A stretch of DNA of 64,000 nucleotides from Limnohabitans sp. Jir61 (GTDB lineage Bacteria > Pseudomonadota > Gammaproteobacteria > Burkholderiales > Burkholderiaceae_C). Both the position numbers and the translations under genes were made by a program. Position 1 is the first letter of the stretch; each line of letters begins with the position of its first letter. Positions 43,589 through 52,522 of the stretch are shown here, one piece after another. A model generated the notes under the pieces. It searched no databases. It worked only from the letters and a program-made list of their open reading frames with translations, and had not been told where the DNA came from. The stretch is from the NCBI RefSeq assembly GCF_003063545.1, contig NZ_NESD01000001.1:434001-498000 (forward strand). Reading direction: 5' to 3'.

Positions 43589-44407
43589 TCAGTCGAGTTT
43601 GACCTTGGAGAGGTCAAACAACGGCTTGGGCATTTCCAGCTTCATGCCTTCCAAGGTTTGCACCAACAGCTCGGCTACAAACAAATCGCGGTAGGGTTTG
43701 GAGTCGGCGGGCACGATGTACCAAGGCGAATCGGTGGTGCTGGTCGCTGCAAGTGCGTCTTCGTAGGCCTCGGCAAACTTGGGCCAGAGTTGACGGTCTT
43801 CAAAGTCGGAGGGCTGGAGTTTCCAGTGCTTTTGCGGGTCGTCTAAGCGTGATTGCAAACGTTTCTTTTGCTCGGCTTTCGAAATGTGCAAATAGCACTT
43901 GACCACGGTGATGCCCGCGTCGTGCATTAGGGCCTCAAAGTGTTTGATGTTTTCGTAGCGTTTTTCGCAGGTGTCTTTTTTGACCCAGCCCCGCACACGG
44001 GTGACCAGCACGTCTTCGTAATGGCTGCGGTTGAAGATGACCATTTCGCCCAGAGTTGGCGTTTTTTGGTGGATGCGCCACAAAAAGTCGTGGCTTTTCT
44101 CTAAGTCGCTGGGGGCGCCAAAAGCTTCGGCCCGCACGCCCAAGGGGCTGATGTGGGTAAACACACTGCGGATTACGCCGTCTTTGCCGGCTGTATCCAT
44201 GCCCTGAAACACCACCAACAAGCCTTGTTGCTTGCCTGCATGCAGGGTGCCTTGCAACTTGTTGAGCTTGTCGCCAAGCTTGCGCATGCTGCTTTGCCAC
44301 GCCTCGTCTGTGGGCAAATCTTTGGCTTTGGGCAAGGTGTCAAAGTCGTGGAGCTTGAAGCTGCCTTTGGGTTTGACACGCCAGTGGGAAAAGTCTTTGT
44401 GTTCCAT
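43589..44407 (-). CDS. Polyphosphate kinase 2 family protein
   Basis: PPK2 enzymes phosphorylate nucleotides with polyphosphate. The 272-residue protein has Walker A QGMDTAGKDGVIRSVF, the FNRSHYEDVLVTRV segment and the lid-region sequence KKRLQSRLDDPQKHWKL. Length and motifs fit the one-domain PPK2 group (ADP/AMP-phosphorylating members). It converges with the flavoprotein gene (6-base gap) and is divergent from xdhA. Confidence 0.92.
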   Translation of the reverse strand: MEHKDFSHWRVKPKGSFKLHDFDTLPKAKDLPTDEAWQSSMRKLGDKLNKLQGTLHAGKQQGLLVVFQGMDTAGKDGVIRSVFTHISPLGVRAEAFGAPSDLEKSHDFLWRIHQKTPTLGEMVIFNRSHYEDVLVTRVRGWVKKDTCEKRYENIKHFEALMHDAGITVVKCYLHISKAEQKKRLQSRLDDPQKHWKLQPSDFEDRQLWPKFAEAYEDALAATSTTDSPWYIVPADSKPYRDLFVAELLVQTLEGMKLEMPKPLFDLSKVKLD

Positions 44408-44462
44408 AGGCTCAGTGTAGGGACTTTGATTTAGCTATTTAGTCCGCTGAACTCCTAAATAT

Positions 44463-44482
44463 TTGTATACCAAGCGGCATAC
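44463..44482. promoter_or_regulatory. Double GntR-type operator upstream of xdhA
   Basis: TTGTATACCA (44463-44472) followed by a variant GCATAC (44477-44482) with centres 12 bases apart, the same arrangement as upstream of the purine permease. It lies 70-90 bases before the xdhA ATG. Confidence 0.68.
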
Positions 44483-44551
44483 CTGGTGCGGATTTGGGGT
44501 GCTTGTCACTAAAATTAGGGGTTCTTTCCCCAGATTCCCACACCCCACACC

Positions 44552-46024
44552 ATGACCCAAGTCACCAACACCGTGCGTTTTGTGCTCGACGGCAAAATTG
44601 TCGAAGCCCAAGGCGCCCGTCGCACCACCACCGTTCTCGATTACCTGCGTGAGCAGCTCCACCGCACTGGCACCAAAGAAGGTTGTGCCGAGGGCGACTG
44701 CGGCGCTTGCGTGGTGATGGTGGGTGAACTCAATGCCGCTGGCACGGGCGTGGACTATGTGGCCACCAACGCGTGTATCCAGTTGTTGCCTTCGCTCGAT
44801 GGCAAATCCATCAAAACCGTAGAGAGCTTGAAGAAGGCCGACGGCACGCTGCACCCCGTGCAAGACGAGATGGTCAAGTGCCACGGCTCGCAGTGCGGCT
44901 TTTGCACTCCGGGCATCGTGATGAGCTTGGTGAACTTGGTGCAAACCAACACCTCGCCCGTGCGCCAAGAAATCACCGACGCCCTGAGTGGCAACTTGTG
45001 CCGTTGCACAGGCTACGCGCCCATCATCGACGCGACAGCCAAAGCTTGCGAGAAAAAGTCGGCTTTGAAAGTAGACGACAGCGCCGACTTGCCATTGCTC
45101 AAAGAAATCAAGCGTGCCAGCACACCGACCATGAGTTTGGACGGCGAGATCATCGTCCAGCCCGTGGTGCGTACCCGCAAGGGCAACGAGTTTGTGTCAC
45201 CCGCCACCTTGGCCGAAGTGGCTGACTATTTGGTCAAGCACCCCACCACCACTTTGTTGGCAGGCAGCACCGAAATCGGTTTGCAAGTGAACAAGCAGTT
45301 CGCACGCCCTGACCACATCATGTACTTGGGCAACGTCAAAGAGCTGCGCCAAGTGGCAGAGACTGACAAGGTTTGGCGCATTGGCGCAGCGGTGTCGCTG
45401 GCCAAAGTGGAAGAGCTGGTCGCCAAGGCTTACCCCGACTTCGCCGAAGTGCTGCGCCGCTTTGGCTCGCCCCCCATCCGCTCCACGGCGACGCTGGCAG
45501 GCAACATTGCCAACGGCTCGCCCATCGGTGACTCCATGCCTTGCTTGCTGGCGCTGGGTGCTAACTTGGTGTTGCGCCGTGGCGAGAAGACCCGCAACGT
45601 GTTGCTGGAAAACTTCTACACCGGCATGAAGAAAAGCGTGCTCGAAGCCGGTGAGTTCATCGAAGCGGTCGAGCTGCCCAAGCCAGTGGCTGGCCAAGTG
45701 TTCCGCGCCCACAAGGTGAGCAAGCGTTTTGAGCAAGACATTTCGGCCACGTGTGCCGCCATTAGCTACACGCTCAAAGGCGACAAGCTGTCTGGTGTGA
45801 AGCTGGCCTACAACGGCCTGAGCCCATTCCCAGCGCGTGCGCCAAAACTCGAAGCCGTGCTGGAAGGCAAATCACCAGCCGACGTGAAAGCCGCTGATTT
45901 GGATGCCGTGATTGCATCCAGCTTCACCGCTCGCGACGGCTTGCGTGCCACATGGGCATACCGCGCATTGGTGGCTCGCAACTTGGCTTTGGAATTCATC
46001 GAAGAACAGAAAGAGGTGGCTTGA
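44552..46024 (+). CDS. xdhA: Xanthine dehydrogenase small subunit (2Fe-2S, FAD)
   Basis: Electron-transfer subunit of 490 residues. Two [2Fe-2S] clusters: GCAEGDCGACVVMVGEL (first) and CHGSQCGFCTPGIV plus GNLCRCTGYAPII (second). The FAD-binding part carries LLAGSTEIGLQVNKQF and GSPPIRSTATLAGNIANG. Adjacent to xdhB with no gap. Needs XdhC and molybdate uptake (ModABC downstream in the window). Confidence 0.95.
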   Translation: MTQVTNTVRFVLDGKIVEAQGARRTTTVLDYLREQLHRTGTKEGCAEGDCGACVVMVGELNAAGTGVDYVATNACIQLLPSLDGKSIKTVESLKKADGTLHPVQDEMVKCHGSQCGFCTPGIVMSLVNLVQTNTSPVRQEITDALSGNLCRCTGYAPIIDATAKACEKKSALKVDDSADLPLLKEIKRASTPTMSLDGEIIVQPVVRTRKGNEFVSPATLAEVADYLVKHPTTTLLAGSTEIGLQVNKQFARPDHIMYLGNVKELRQVAETDKVWRIGAAVSLAKVEELVAKAYPDFAEVLRRFGSPPIRSTATLAGNIANGSPIGDSMPCLLALGANLVLRRGEKTRNVLLENFYTGMKKSVLEAGEFIEAVELPKPVAGQVFRAHKVSKRFEQDISATCAAISYTLKGDKLSGVKLAYNGLSPFPARAPKLEAVLEGKSPADVKAADLDAVIASSFTARDGLRATWAYRALVARNLALEFIEEQKEVA

Positions 46025-48385
46025 ATGAACGCTCCTACCGCACTCAAAAACCTGCAGCCTGTTTCAGGCGTTCAGCAAGGCACCGACGTGGTCCACGAGT
46101 CTGCCCACTTGCACGTGACTGGCTCTGCCACTTACATCGACGACATCCCTGAGCACGCGGGCACTTTGTATGCCGCGCTCATCTTGTCGCCCGTGGCGCA
46201 TGGTGAGTTGATTGGCGACGGCATTGACCGCGAAGCCATCCTCAAAGAGCACGGCGTCGTAGCCGTCTACACCGCCAAAGACATCCCCGGCGAAAACAAC
46301 TGCGGCCCCATCGTGCATGACGACCCCTTCCTCGCCGCTGGCAAGGTCGAGTTCGTCGGCCAAGCCGTGGCCGTGGTGGTGGCGCGCGACATGCTCTATG
46401 CACGTGAAGCCGCTAAAAAAGCTAAGGTGTTGGTGAAAGAACTCAAGCCCATCTTGACGGTGGAAGAGGCGATGGAAGCTAGCAGCTTCATCATGCCGCC
46501 CAAAGGCATCACACGCGGTGATGCCGCCGCTGCCATTGCGAATGCACCTCACAAAATCAAAGGCACAACCCGCACCGGCCAGCAAGAGCAGTTCTATCTG
46601 GAATGCCAAATCACCTATGCGGTGCCTAAGGAAGACGGCCAGCTCACGTTGTACGTGTCAACCCAGCACCCCGACGGCAACCAACGCGAAGCCGCACATG
46701 CATTGAACCTGCACACCAACGACGTCGAAGTGATTTGCCGTCGCATGGGTGGTGGTTTCGGTGGCAAAGAGGGCAACGCCAGCATCTTCAGCCAAAGCGC
46801 CGCCTTGGCTGCGTTCAAACTCAACAAGCCCGTCAAGCTGCGCATCAACCGTGATGACGACATGACCATCACCGGCAAGCGTCACGATTTCCGCATCGAC
46901 TACGAAGTGGGCTTTGACGACAACGGCCGCGTCTTGGGCGCAGACATCACGCTCATGTCACGTTGCGGTTACAGCACCGACTACTCAGGCCCTGTGAACG
47001 ACCGCGCTTGCTTGCACATCGACAACAGCTATCACATCCCCGCGTTGAAGTTGGTGAGCCACCGCTGCAAAACCAACACGCAAAGCGCCACCGCTTTCCG
47101 TGGTTTCGGCGGCCCACAAGGCATGTTCGGCATCGAAACAGTGATGGACGAGATTGCGATGACTTTGGGCAAAGACCCATTGGAAGTGCGCAAGCTCAAC
47201 CTCTACAAAGACCCCGCCATCAGCGGCACGCCTGACACCATGACCACCCAATACAACCAGCTCATCGAAGACTGGGTGGGTGACAAGGTGATCGCGCAAG
47301 TCGAAGACGAGTCTAAATACGCCGAGCGCCGCGCAGCGGTGCAAGCCTTCAACGCCAAGAGCAAAACACGCAAGCGTGGTTTGTCGCTCGTGCCTTTGAA
47401 GTTCGGTATCAGCTTTACCGCCACACACTTGAACCAAGGCGGCGCGCTGCTGGTGGTGTACATGGACGGCTCGGTGAGCTGTAACCACGGTGGCACCGAA
47501 ATGGGCCAAGGCCTGAACACCAAGATGGCGCAGGTGTGTGCCGATGGTTTGGGCATCAGCGTGGACCATGTGCGCATCACTGCCACCGATTCACAAAAAG
47601 TGCCCAACGCTTCTGCCACTTCCGCTTCAAGCGGTGCTGACATCAACGGCGCGGCCATTATGAACGCCACCATGCAAATGCGTGAGCGCTTGAAGCCTGT
47701 GGCGGCCCGCATGTTGGGTTGCGCCGAAGGCGATGTGACCTTCGCCAACAACGAAGTCCATGGCGGCGGCAAAGCTGTGAAGTGGGCTGACGTGACCAAG
47801 CAAGCGTACATGGAACGTGTGGGCTTGTCGGTGACTGGCTTCTACATGACGCCCGAAATCAAATACGACTTCGCGACCCTGAATGGCCGCGCTTTCTATT
47901 ACTACTGCTACGGCGCTGCCGTGAGCGAAGTGGAGATCGACACGCGCACCGGCGAGTGGTGGCTCAAGGCTGTGGACATCGTGCACGACGTGGGCCGCAG
48001 CATCAATCCCGCATTGGACAAAGGCCAAATCGAAGGCGCTTACGTGCAAGGCATGGGTTGGCTCACGATGGAAGAGTGCATTTGGGACAAGAAGGGCAAG
48101 CTGCTCACGCACGGCCCAAGCACCTACAAAATCCCAGTGGCTGGCGACATTCCTGAACACTTCAATGTGTCTTTGTTCGACAACGCCAACTTGAAGCCCA
48201 CGCCTTTCAACAGCAAGGCCACGGGCGAACCACCTTTGATGTTGGGCCTGTCTGCCTTCTTCGCCTTGCGCGATGCGGTGGCCGCCAGTGCCGACCACAA
48301 AGCTGTGGTGTACATGGACGCACCCGCCACGCCTGAGCGCATCTTGATGGCGTGCGAAGCCGTCAAGGCCAAGGCCGCGGCTTAA
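46025..48385 (+). CDS. xdhB: Xanthine dehydrogenase large subunit (molybdenum)
   Basis: Molybdopterin-binding catalytic subunit, 786 residues, oxidising hypoxanthine and xanthine to urate. Seen: RRMGGGFGGKEGNASI, TAFRGFGGPQGMFGIE, GTEMGQGLNTKMAQV, ATSASSGADINGAAI, and TGEPPLMLGLSAFFALRDA, the conserved segment with the catalytic glutamate GE-P-P region. It follows xdhA directly and precedes xdhC by 7 bases. Confidence 0.95.
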   Translation: MNAPTALKNLQPVSGVQQGTDVVHESAHLHVTGSATYIDDIPEHAGTLYAALILSPVAHGELIGDGIDREAILKEHGVVAVYTAKDIPGENNCGPIVHDDPFLAAGKVEFVGQAVAVVVARDMLYAREAAKKAKVLVKELKPILTVEEAMEASSFIMPPKGITRGDAAAAIANAPHKIKGTTRTGQQEQFYLECQITYAVPKEDGQLTLYVSTQHPDGNQREAAHALNLHTNDVEVICRRMGGGFGGKEGNASIFSQSAALAAFKLNKPVKLRINRDDDMTITGKRHDFRIDYEVGFDDNGRVLGADITLMSRCGYSTDYSGPVNDRACLHIDNSYHIPALKLVSHRCKTNTQSATAFRGFGGPQGMFGIETVMDEIAMTLGKDPLEVRKLNLYKDPAISGTPDTMTTQYNQLIEDWVGDKVIAQVEDESKYAERRAAVQAFNAKSKTRKRGLSLVPLKFGISFTATHLNQGGALLVVYMDGSVSCNHGGTEMGQGLNTKMAQVCADGLGISVDHVRITATDSQKVPNASATSASSGADINGAAIMNATMQMRERLKPVAARMLGCAEGDVTFANNEVHGGGKAVKWADVTKQAYMERVGLSVTGFYMTPEIKYDFATLNGRAFYYYCYGAAVSEVEIDTRTGEWWLKAVDIVHDVGRSINPALDKGQIEGAYVQGMGWLTMEECIWDKKGKLLTHGPSTYKIPVAGDIPEHFNVSLFDNANLKPTPFNSKATGEPPLMLGLSAFFALRDAVAASADHKAVVYMDAPATPERILMACEAVKAKAAA

Positions 48386-48392
48386 ACCCTTC

Positions 48393-49229
48393 GTGCCACG
48401 CCACACCGCTGAGCTATTGAACCAACTCCAACATGCCGACGGCGTGTTGGTGTCGGTCGACAGCGTGCAGGGCTCTGGCCCACGCGAGGTGGGGGCTTGG
48501 ATGGCGGTGTTTCCGCAGACCTTGGTCAACACCATTGGTGGTGGGCACTTGGAGTTTCAGGCGATCGCAGAAGCGCGTGCTTTGATGGCACGTCCCGTTT
48601 CTGAAAATGCCGCAAGCACAGCGACCCACGAAGACAACGCACTCACAACCCGCTACGCCCTAGGCCCCGCCTTGGGCCAATGCTGCGGCGGCGTGGTGCA
48701 TTTGAAGTTCGAGCGCATCAGGGCCGCTGATGCACCCGCACTCAAACAACGACTCTTGGCCAACGGTCAACCTCTCGCACTCTTTGGCGGCGGCCATGTG
48801 GGCCGCGCTTTGGTCAACGTGCTCAGCACCTTGCCCTACAACGTGCAGTGGATCGACAGCCGAGACGAAATCTTCCCCGCTCAGCTGCCTCCCAACGTGG
48901 TGTGCGAACACTCCGACCCCGTGCATGCCGCCGTAGCCGATTTGCCCAGCGGCGCGAGCGTGTTGGTCATGAGCTTTAGCCATGCAGAAGATTTAGATGT
49001 GGTGGCCGCTTGCTTGAAGCGCCAACGCTTGCACGGCGATTTGAAATTTGTGGGCCTCATTGGCAGCAAAACCAAGTGGGCGACGTTTCAGCACCGCCTC
49101 GAAGCCAAAGGCTTTACTGCCAAAGAGTTGGCTTTCATCACTTGCCCCATTGGTGTGAGCGGCATCACGGGCAAAGAGCCTGAGGTGATTGCGTTGTCGG
49201 TGGCGGCACAACTGCTGCAACTTCGCTAG
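48393..49229 (+). CDS. xdhC: Xanthine dehydrogenase accessory protein
   Basis: XdhC binds molybdenum cofactor and inserts the sulfurated form into XdhB. The 278-residue protein has VQGSGPREVGAWMAVF, NTIGGGHLEFQAI, LGQCCGGVVHL and the C-terminal Rossmann part (LFGGGHVGRAL, GLIGSKTKW, GVSGITGKEPEVIA). The start is GTG at 48393. It ends the xdhABC run. Confidence 0.92.
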   Translation: MPRHTAELLNQLQHADGVLVSVDSVQGSGPREVGAWMAVFPQTLVNTIGGGHLEFQAIAEARALMARPVSENAASTATHEDNALTTRYALGPALGQCCGGVVHLKFERIRAADAPALKQRLLANGQPLALFGGGHVGRALVNVLSTLPYNVQWIDSRDEIFPAQLPPNVVCEHSDPVHAAVADLPSGASVLVMSFSHAEDLDVVAACLKRQRLHGDLKFVGLIGSKTKWATFQHRLEAKGFTAKELAFITCPIGVSGITGKEPEVIALSVAAQLLQLR

Positions 49230-49232
49230 TTT

Positions 49233-49242
49233 TTGTATGCAA
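49233..49242. promoter_or_regulatory. Variant operator-like site upstream of the DadA-like gene
   Basis: TTGTATGCAA differs from the perfect TTGTATACAA by one base. It lies 91-100 bases upstream of the ATG at 49333. Whether the GntR protein uses it is uncertain; it could also be chance. Confidence 0.4.
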
Positions 49243-49332
49243 GAGGCCAAGGCCTCTTCCTAGAATGAATTGAACAAGGCATGCGTATTGCATGGTCTAT
49301 TTCAGTTGCCACGTTCTAGAGGAGGCATGCAT

Positions 49333-50547
49333 ATGAAAACAATCGCCATCATCGGCGGTGGCATCACCGGTGTGACCACCGCTTATGCCTTGGCCAAACG
49401 CGGCTTTGCTGTGACCTTGTTTGAACGTCACCGCTACGCCGCCATGGAAACTTCGTTTGCCAATGGTGGCCAGCTCTCGGCCTCGAACGCAGAGGTGTGG
49501 AACAACGGGGCCACCATTCTCAAAGGTCTCAAGTGGATGCTCAAAAACGATGCACCGTTGTTGGTCAACCCTGCACCGACTTGGCACAAATTGTCTTGGT
49601 TCGCCGAGTTCATTGCGGCCATGCCCCATTACGAGCGCAACACGATTGAGACCGCGCGCATGGCTGTGGCCGCGCGTGAGCATCTGTTTGCTTGGGCGGC
49701 GGAAGAAGGTATTGACTTTGACCACAAGCGCGAAGGCATTCTGCATATTTACCGAGACAAAAAAGGCTTTGACCATGCTGGCAAGGTGTCGGTCATGTTG
49801 GCCAAGGGAGGCTTACCACGCCGCGCGGTGACGCCTGCTGAGATGAAAGCGATTGAGCCCACGTTGGCGGGCACGTATTACGGTGGTTACTTCACAGAGA
49901 GTGACTCGACGGGCGACATTCACAAGTTCACCCACGGTTTGTCGTTGGCAGCTGTGCGTTTGGGCGTGCACACGTTGTACGAGCAAGACGTCACACAGGT
50001 CAACAGCGATGGCCAGAAAGCTGTGGTCATAGTGGGTGAGGGCGCTGCGCAAACCGTGCACACCTTTGATGGGTTGGTGGTGTGCGCCGGTGTGGCCAGC
50101 CGCAACTTTGCCGCACAGCTGGGTGACCGCGTGAACATTTACCCTGTTAAGGGCTATTCCATCACCGTGAACTTGCGAGACGAAGCCAGCCAAGTGGGTG
50201 CGCCGAATGTGAGCCTGCTCGATGATGAAACCAAATTGGTGACCAGCCGCCTAGGCGTAGATCGTTTTCGCGTGGCGGGCACAGCCGAGTTCAACGGCAT
50301 TGACCGCGACATTCGCGACGACCGCATTCAACCCCTCATCAAGTGGGTTGCAGAGTGCTTCCCCAACATCAACACCCGCTCGGTCATTCCATGGGCGGGT
50401 TTACGGCCCATGATGCCCAACATGATGCCTCGCGTAGGCAAGGGCTTAGCACCCAATGTGTTCTACAACACAGGTCATGGACACTTGGGTTGGACGCTTT
50501 CTGCGGTGACTGCCGAGATGATTGGCAATGTGGTTGCAAGCAATTAA
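49333..50547 (+). CDS. D-amino acid dehydrogenase family (DadA-like)
   Basis: FAD-dependent membrane-associated dehydrogenase of 404 residues. FAD site IAIIGGGITGVTTAYALA at the N-terminus, MGLS-type substrate segment ETSFANGGQLSASNAEVW, and C-terminal PWAGLRPMMPNMMPRVG and TGHGHLGWTLS, which are DadA signatures. ATG at 49333 has AGGAGG seven bases upstream. It follows xdhC and converges with an outer-membrane protein gene (4-base overlap). The amino-acid substrate is not shown. Confidence 0.88.
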   Translation: MKTIAIIGGGITGVTTAYALAKRGFAVTLFERHRYAAMETSFANGGQLSASNAEVWNNGATILKGLKWMLKNDAPLLVNPAPTWHKLSWFAEFIAAMPHYERNTIETARMAVAAREHLFAWAAEEGIDFDHKREGILHIYRDKKGFDHAGKVSVMLAKGGLPRRAVTPAEMKAIEPTLAGTYYGGYFTESDSTGDIHKFTHGLSLAAVRLGVHTLYEQDVTQVNSDGQKAVVIVGEGAAQTVHTFDGLVVCAGVASRNFAAQLGDRVNIYPVKGYSITVNLRDEASQVGAPNVSLLDDETKLVTSRLGVDRFRVAGTAEFNGIDRDIRDDRIQPLIKWVAECFPNINTRSVIPWAGLRPMMPNMMPRVGKGLAPNVFYNTGHGHLGWTLSAVTAEMIGNVVASN

Positions 50548-51791
50548 TAGCGGTAGCCTAAACGTAAGCCAATAGCTTTTCCAGAGGATGGAAGTGGCGC
50601 TTCTCCGTAATACCCCATCGTTTGGTTGACGTAGCTGTACTGCAGAGTTGTAAATACCGCATTGTTCCAATTCCGTCGCCATGCCATAGCGCTTTGTCGA
50701 TGGCTTTGAGCAAAGAAATTGTCGTACGTTCCATAGTCTGAAGTTTCAGTTGGGTATCCAGTCAATGTGGATTGGATGTTGTATTTTGTTTTTGCGAAGG
50801 CAAAAGTGTCTTTAGGGGTGACTTGATAAAGCATCTCTAAAGTTTTGACGGTCCGCTTGTCGTTGATTTGATCCAGACATTCAAAGTGTTCGCCAATTGA
50901 CGATATGCAGGTATTACCCATCTTGAACAGCGAATAGGTTCCACGCAAGCTCAACTTCTCCGTTAAGTAGTAGTTGGCAGCTGCGTAATAAAGATCGGTT
51001 TTTTGTTTTGTGACCCCTAAGACTTGAGGTTCAGGGCTAAATGCAGACTGCTGGGTATGTATCCAACTAAGGCGAATTTCATTGCCTGTGCTCATTTGCA
51101 TTGCATTGAATGAGATGCCTGCCTTGTGGTTTGACGTGACGTAATAGTTTGGCGTTGGATCCCAATTTGAGAACTCGCGCGGGGCGTAATTAAATGCCTT
51201 TGGCCAATAGGCACCAGTAAGCGCTTGATATCGAAAATCACCACGTTCTAAATTGACGTAGCTTTGAATGCCTGGCGCACCACCGCGAAGATCTTTGCGA
51301 GTAGATGTACTACAGAAAAAGTCAGGTTCTCGCATCCATGGTGAATCAGTTTCATAAGTTCTGCACCAGGTGGTTTTGTAATTTACAAGCCCGGCTCTGA
51401 TGCCTAGCAATGGTGAGATCGACCAGTCAAAATTCAACTCATCAAGTCGTGCTCCGACTGATTGATCGGCTAGATATTTAAAGTTGAGTAGTGTATTTTG
51501 TGTAACTTTTAAGTCCCCAGAAATCACGATCCAAGGAGAGACGCTGCGATAAGTCCATTTTGAATAGGCATTAGGTAAAAACAAAAAAGTGTTTGCCCTT
51601 CGGTTCAGTGTTGGGTTGCTATCGTTTGCTACCGAAGGCATTAATTTCCAAGCATCTATCCCCATTTGCATTGATAGATTGGCATTGTTTGTAACGGACT
51701 CATCCCATTCAATCGTTTTAGATAAATTCGCAGATGCTTGGCTAGTGACGAAACACAGAGCGACAAGCAGTGTGCTGCGAATTAGAAGCAT
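50544..51791 (-). CDS. Predicted outer-membrane beta-barrel protein
   Basis: The 415-residue protein has a signal peptide (LLIRSTLLVALCFVTSQASA) and a mature part of alternating hydrophobic strands ending in an aromatic residue (GLRLGYRY), as in outer-membrane barrels. I do not recognise a named porin family. Codon use is AT-richer than the neighbours. It overlaps the upstream small periplasmic gene by 10 bases, so the two form a unit, probably a receptor/barrel pair for an unknown solute or surface function. Confidence 0.72.
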   Translation of the reverse strand: MLLIRSTLLVALCFVTSQASANLSKTIEWDESVTNNANLSMQMGIDAWKLMPSVANDSNPTLNRRANTFLFLPNAYSKWTYRSVSPWIVISGDLKVTQNTLLNFKYLADQSVGARLDELNFDWSISPLLGIRAGLVNYKTTWCRTYETDSPWMREPDFFCSTSTRKDLRGGAPGIQSYVNLERGDFRYQALTGAYWPKAFNYAPREFSNWDPTPNYYVTSNHKAGISFNAMQMSTGNEIRLSWIHTQQSAFSPEPQVLGVTKQKTDLYYAAANYYLTEKLSLRGTYSLFKMGNTCISSIGEHFECLDQINDKRTVKTLEMLYQVTPKDTFAFAKTKYNIQSTLTGYPTETSDYGTYDNFFAQSHRQSAMAWRRNWNNAVFTTLQYSYVNQTMGYYGEAPLPSSGKAIGLRLGYRY

Positions 51792-52240
51792 GGTGCAACT
51801 TGCGCAGTCTCTGTTGACTGAGATAGGTAACCTACAGCTGGAAAGTGTCGTTGAATGCATTGCAGCATTTGTCTTTCGTCGACAACGGAATACAAATTGC
51901 TTTGAACAATGGTGCTTTTTCTTGAGAGCGATTGAATCGCTGCAGGCTGCATGCCGAGTGATTTCAACGCAGATGACGTCATGGACTCATTGCCCAACAC
52001 AAAGCATGCCGATAACTTTTCTCCGCCCAATTGCACGGGTGCGCCGCTGTAGATGTCTATCAAATCACGGATAGACACACTGATCACATCGCTTGCATAA
52101 CCTACCGCAGCAATGGAAAAACTATCTTCTTTTGCCGCGACCTGTGCGGCTGGCATATCCTGGTTGCGCGAGCAATGCCAGACAGGGTCTGCCCAGCTAT
52201 TGCTTGAGAAGCAAATAACGAAGATCAAGATGGCTTTCAT
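51782..52240 (-). CDS. Small secreted protein, PstS/PBP-like
   Basis: The 152-residue protein has a signal peptide (ILIFVICFSSNSWA) and a short periplasmic domain with SIRDLIDIYSGAPVQLGGEKL and the end QIRHFP-type segment, which resembles short phosphate-binding-type PBP domains that sit beside outer-membrane proteins. Four mature cysteines could form disulfides. AAGGA lies 8 bases before the ATG. It is AT-rich and cotranscribed with the barrel gene. Ligand unknown; the PBP relation is a weak call. Confidence 0.62.
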   Translation of the reverse strand: MKAILIFVICFSSNSWADPVWHCSRNQDMPAAQVAAKEDSFSIAAVGYASDVISVSIRDLIDIYSGAPVQLGGEKLSACFVLGNESMTSSALKSLGMQPAAIQSLSRKSTIVQSNLYSVVDERQMLQCIQRHFPAVGYLSQSTETAQVAPCF

Positions 52241-52393
52241 GCTGTGGGTCCTTGCGTGAATTGGTGTATTTTTCGCAATACTTGCCCTATATATAACTAG
52301 TTAATAGTTTAATGTTAAATAATTAGTATTTATTGAGTGCGGAGTTGAGAGTTTTTGCATAGGTGAATGCCTCTTTGCAGTGGCGACCAAAAC

Positions 52394-52401
52394 TGTATAC
52401 A
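52394..52401. promoter_or_regulatory. GntR-type operator upstream of puuD
   Basis: TGTATACA core, here as CTGTATACAC, 122-129 bases upstream of the puuD ATG. The same core marks four other purine units. The rest of the 52241-52522 gap is AT-rich on its left side and shows no gene. Confidence 0.68.
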
Positions 52402-52522
52402 CTTGCTGTAACCTGTCGCAGCGGAGCAGGGCAGTCATCAGCCCTTGTTCGCGACCCTCGTGTCATTCACAGCGCCCGCAGTGGTGAATGGCAACTTTGA
52501 CTAAAAAGACTGAGGTCTCGAC

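Noticed and set aside
47627-48535. 302-residue antisense frame over xdhB/xdhC
   Set aside because: Shadow of strongly supported genes; histidine-rich composition is typical of reverse frames here.
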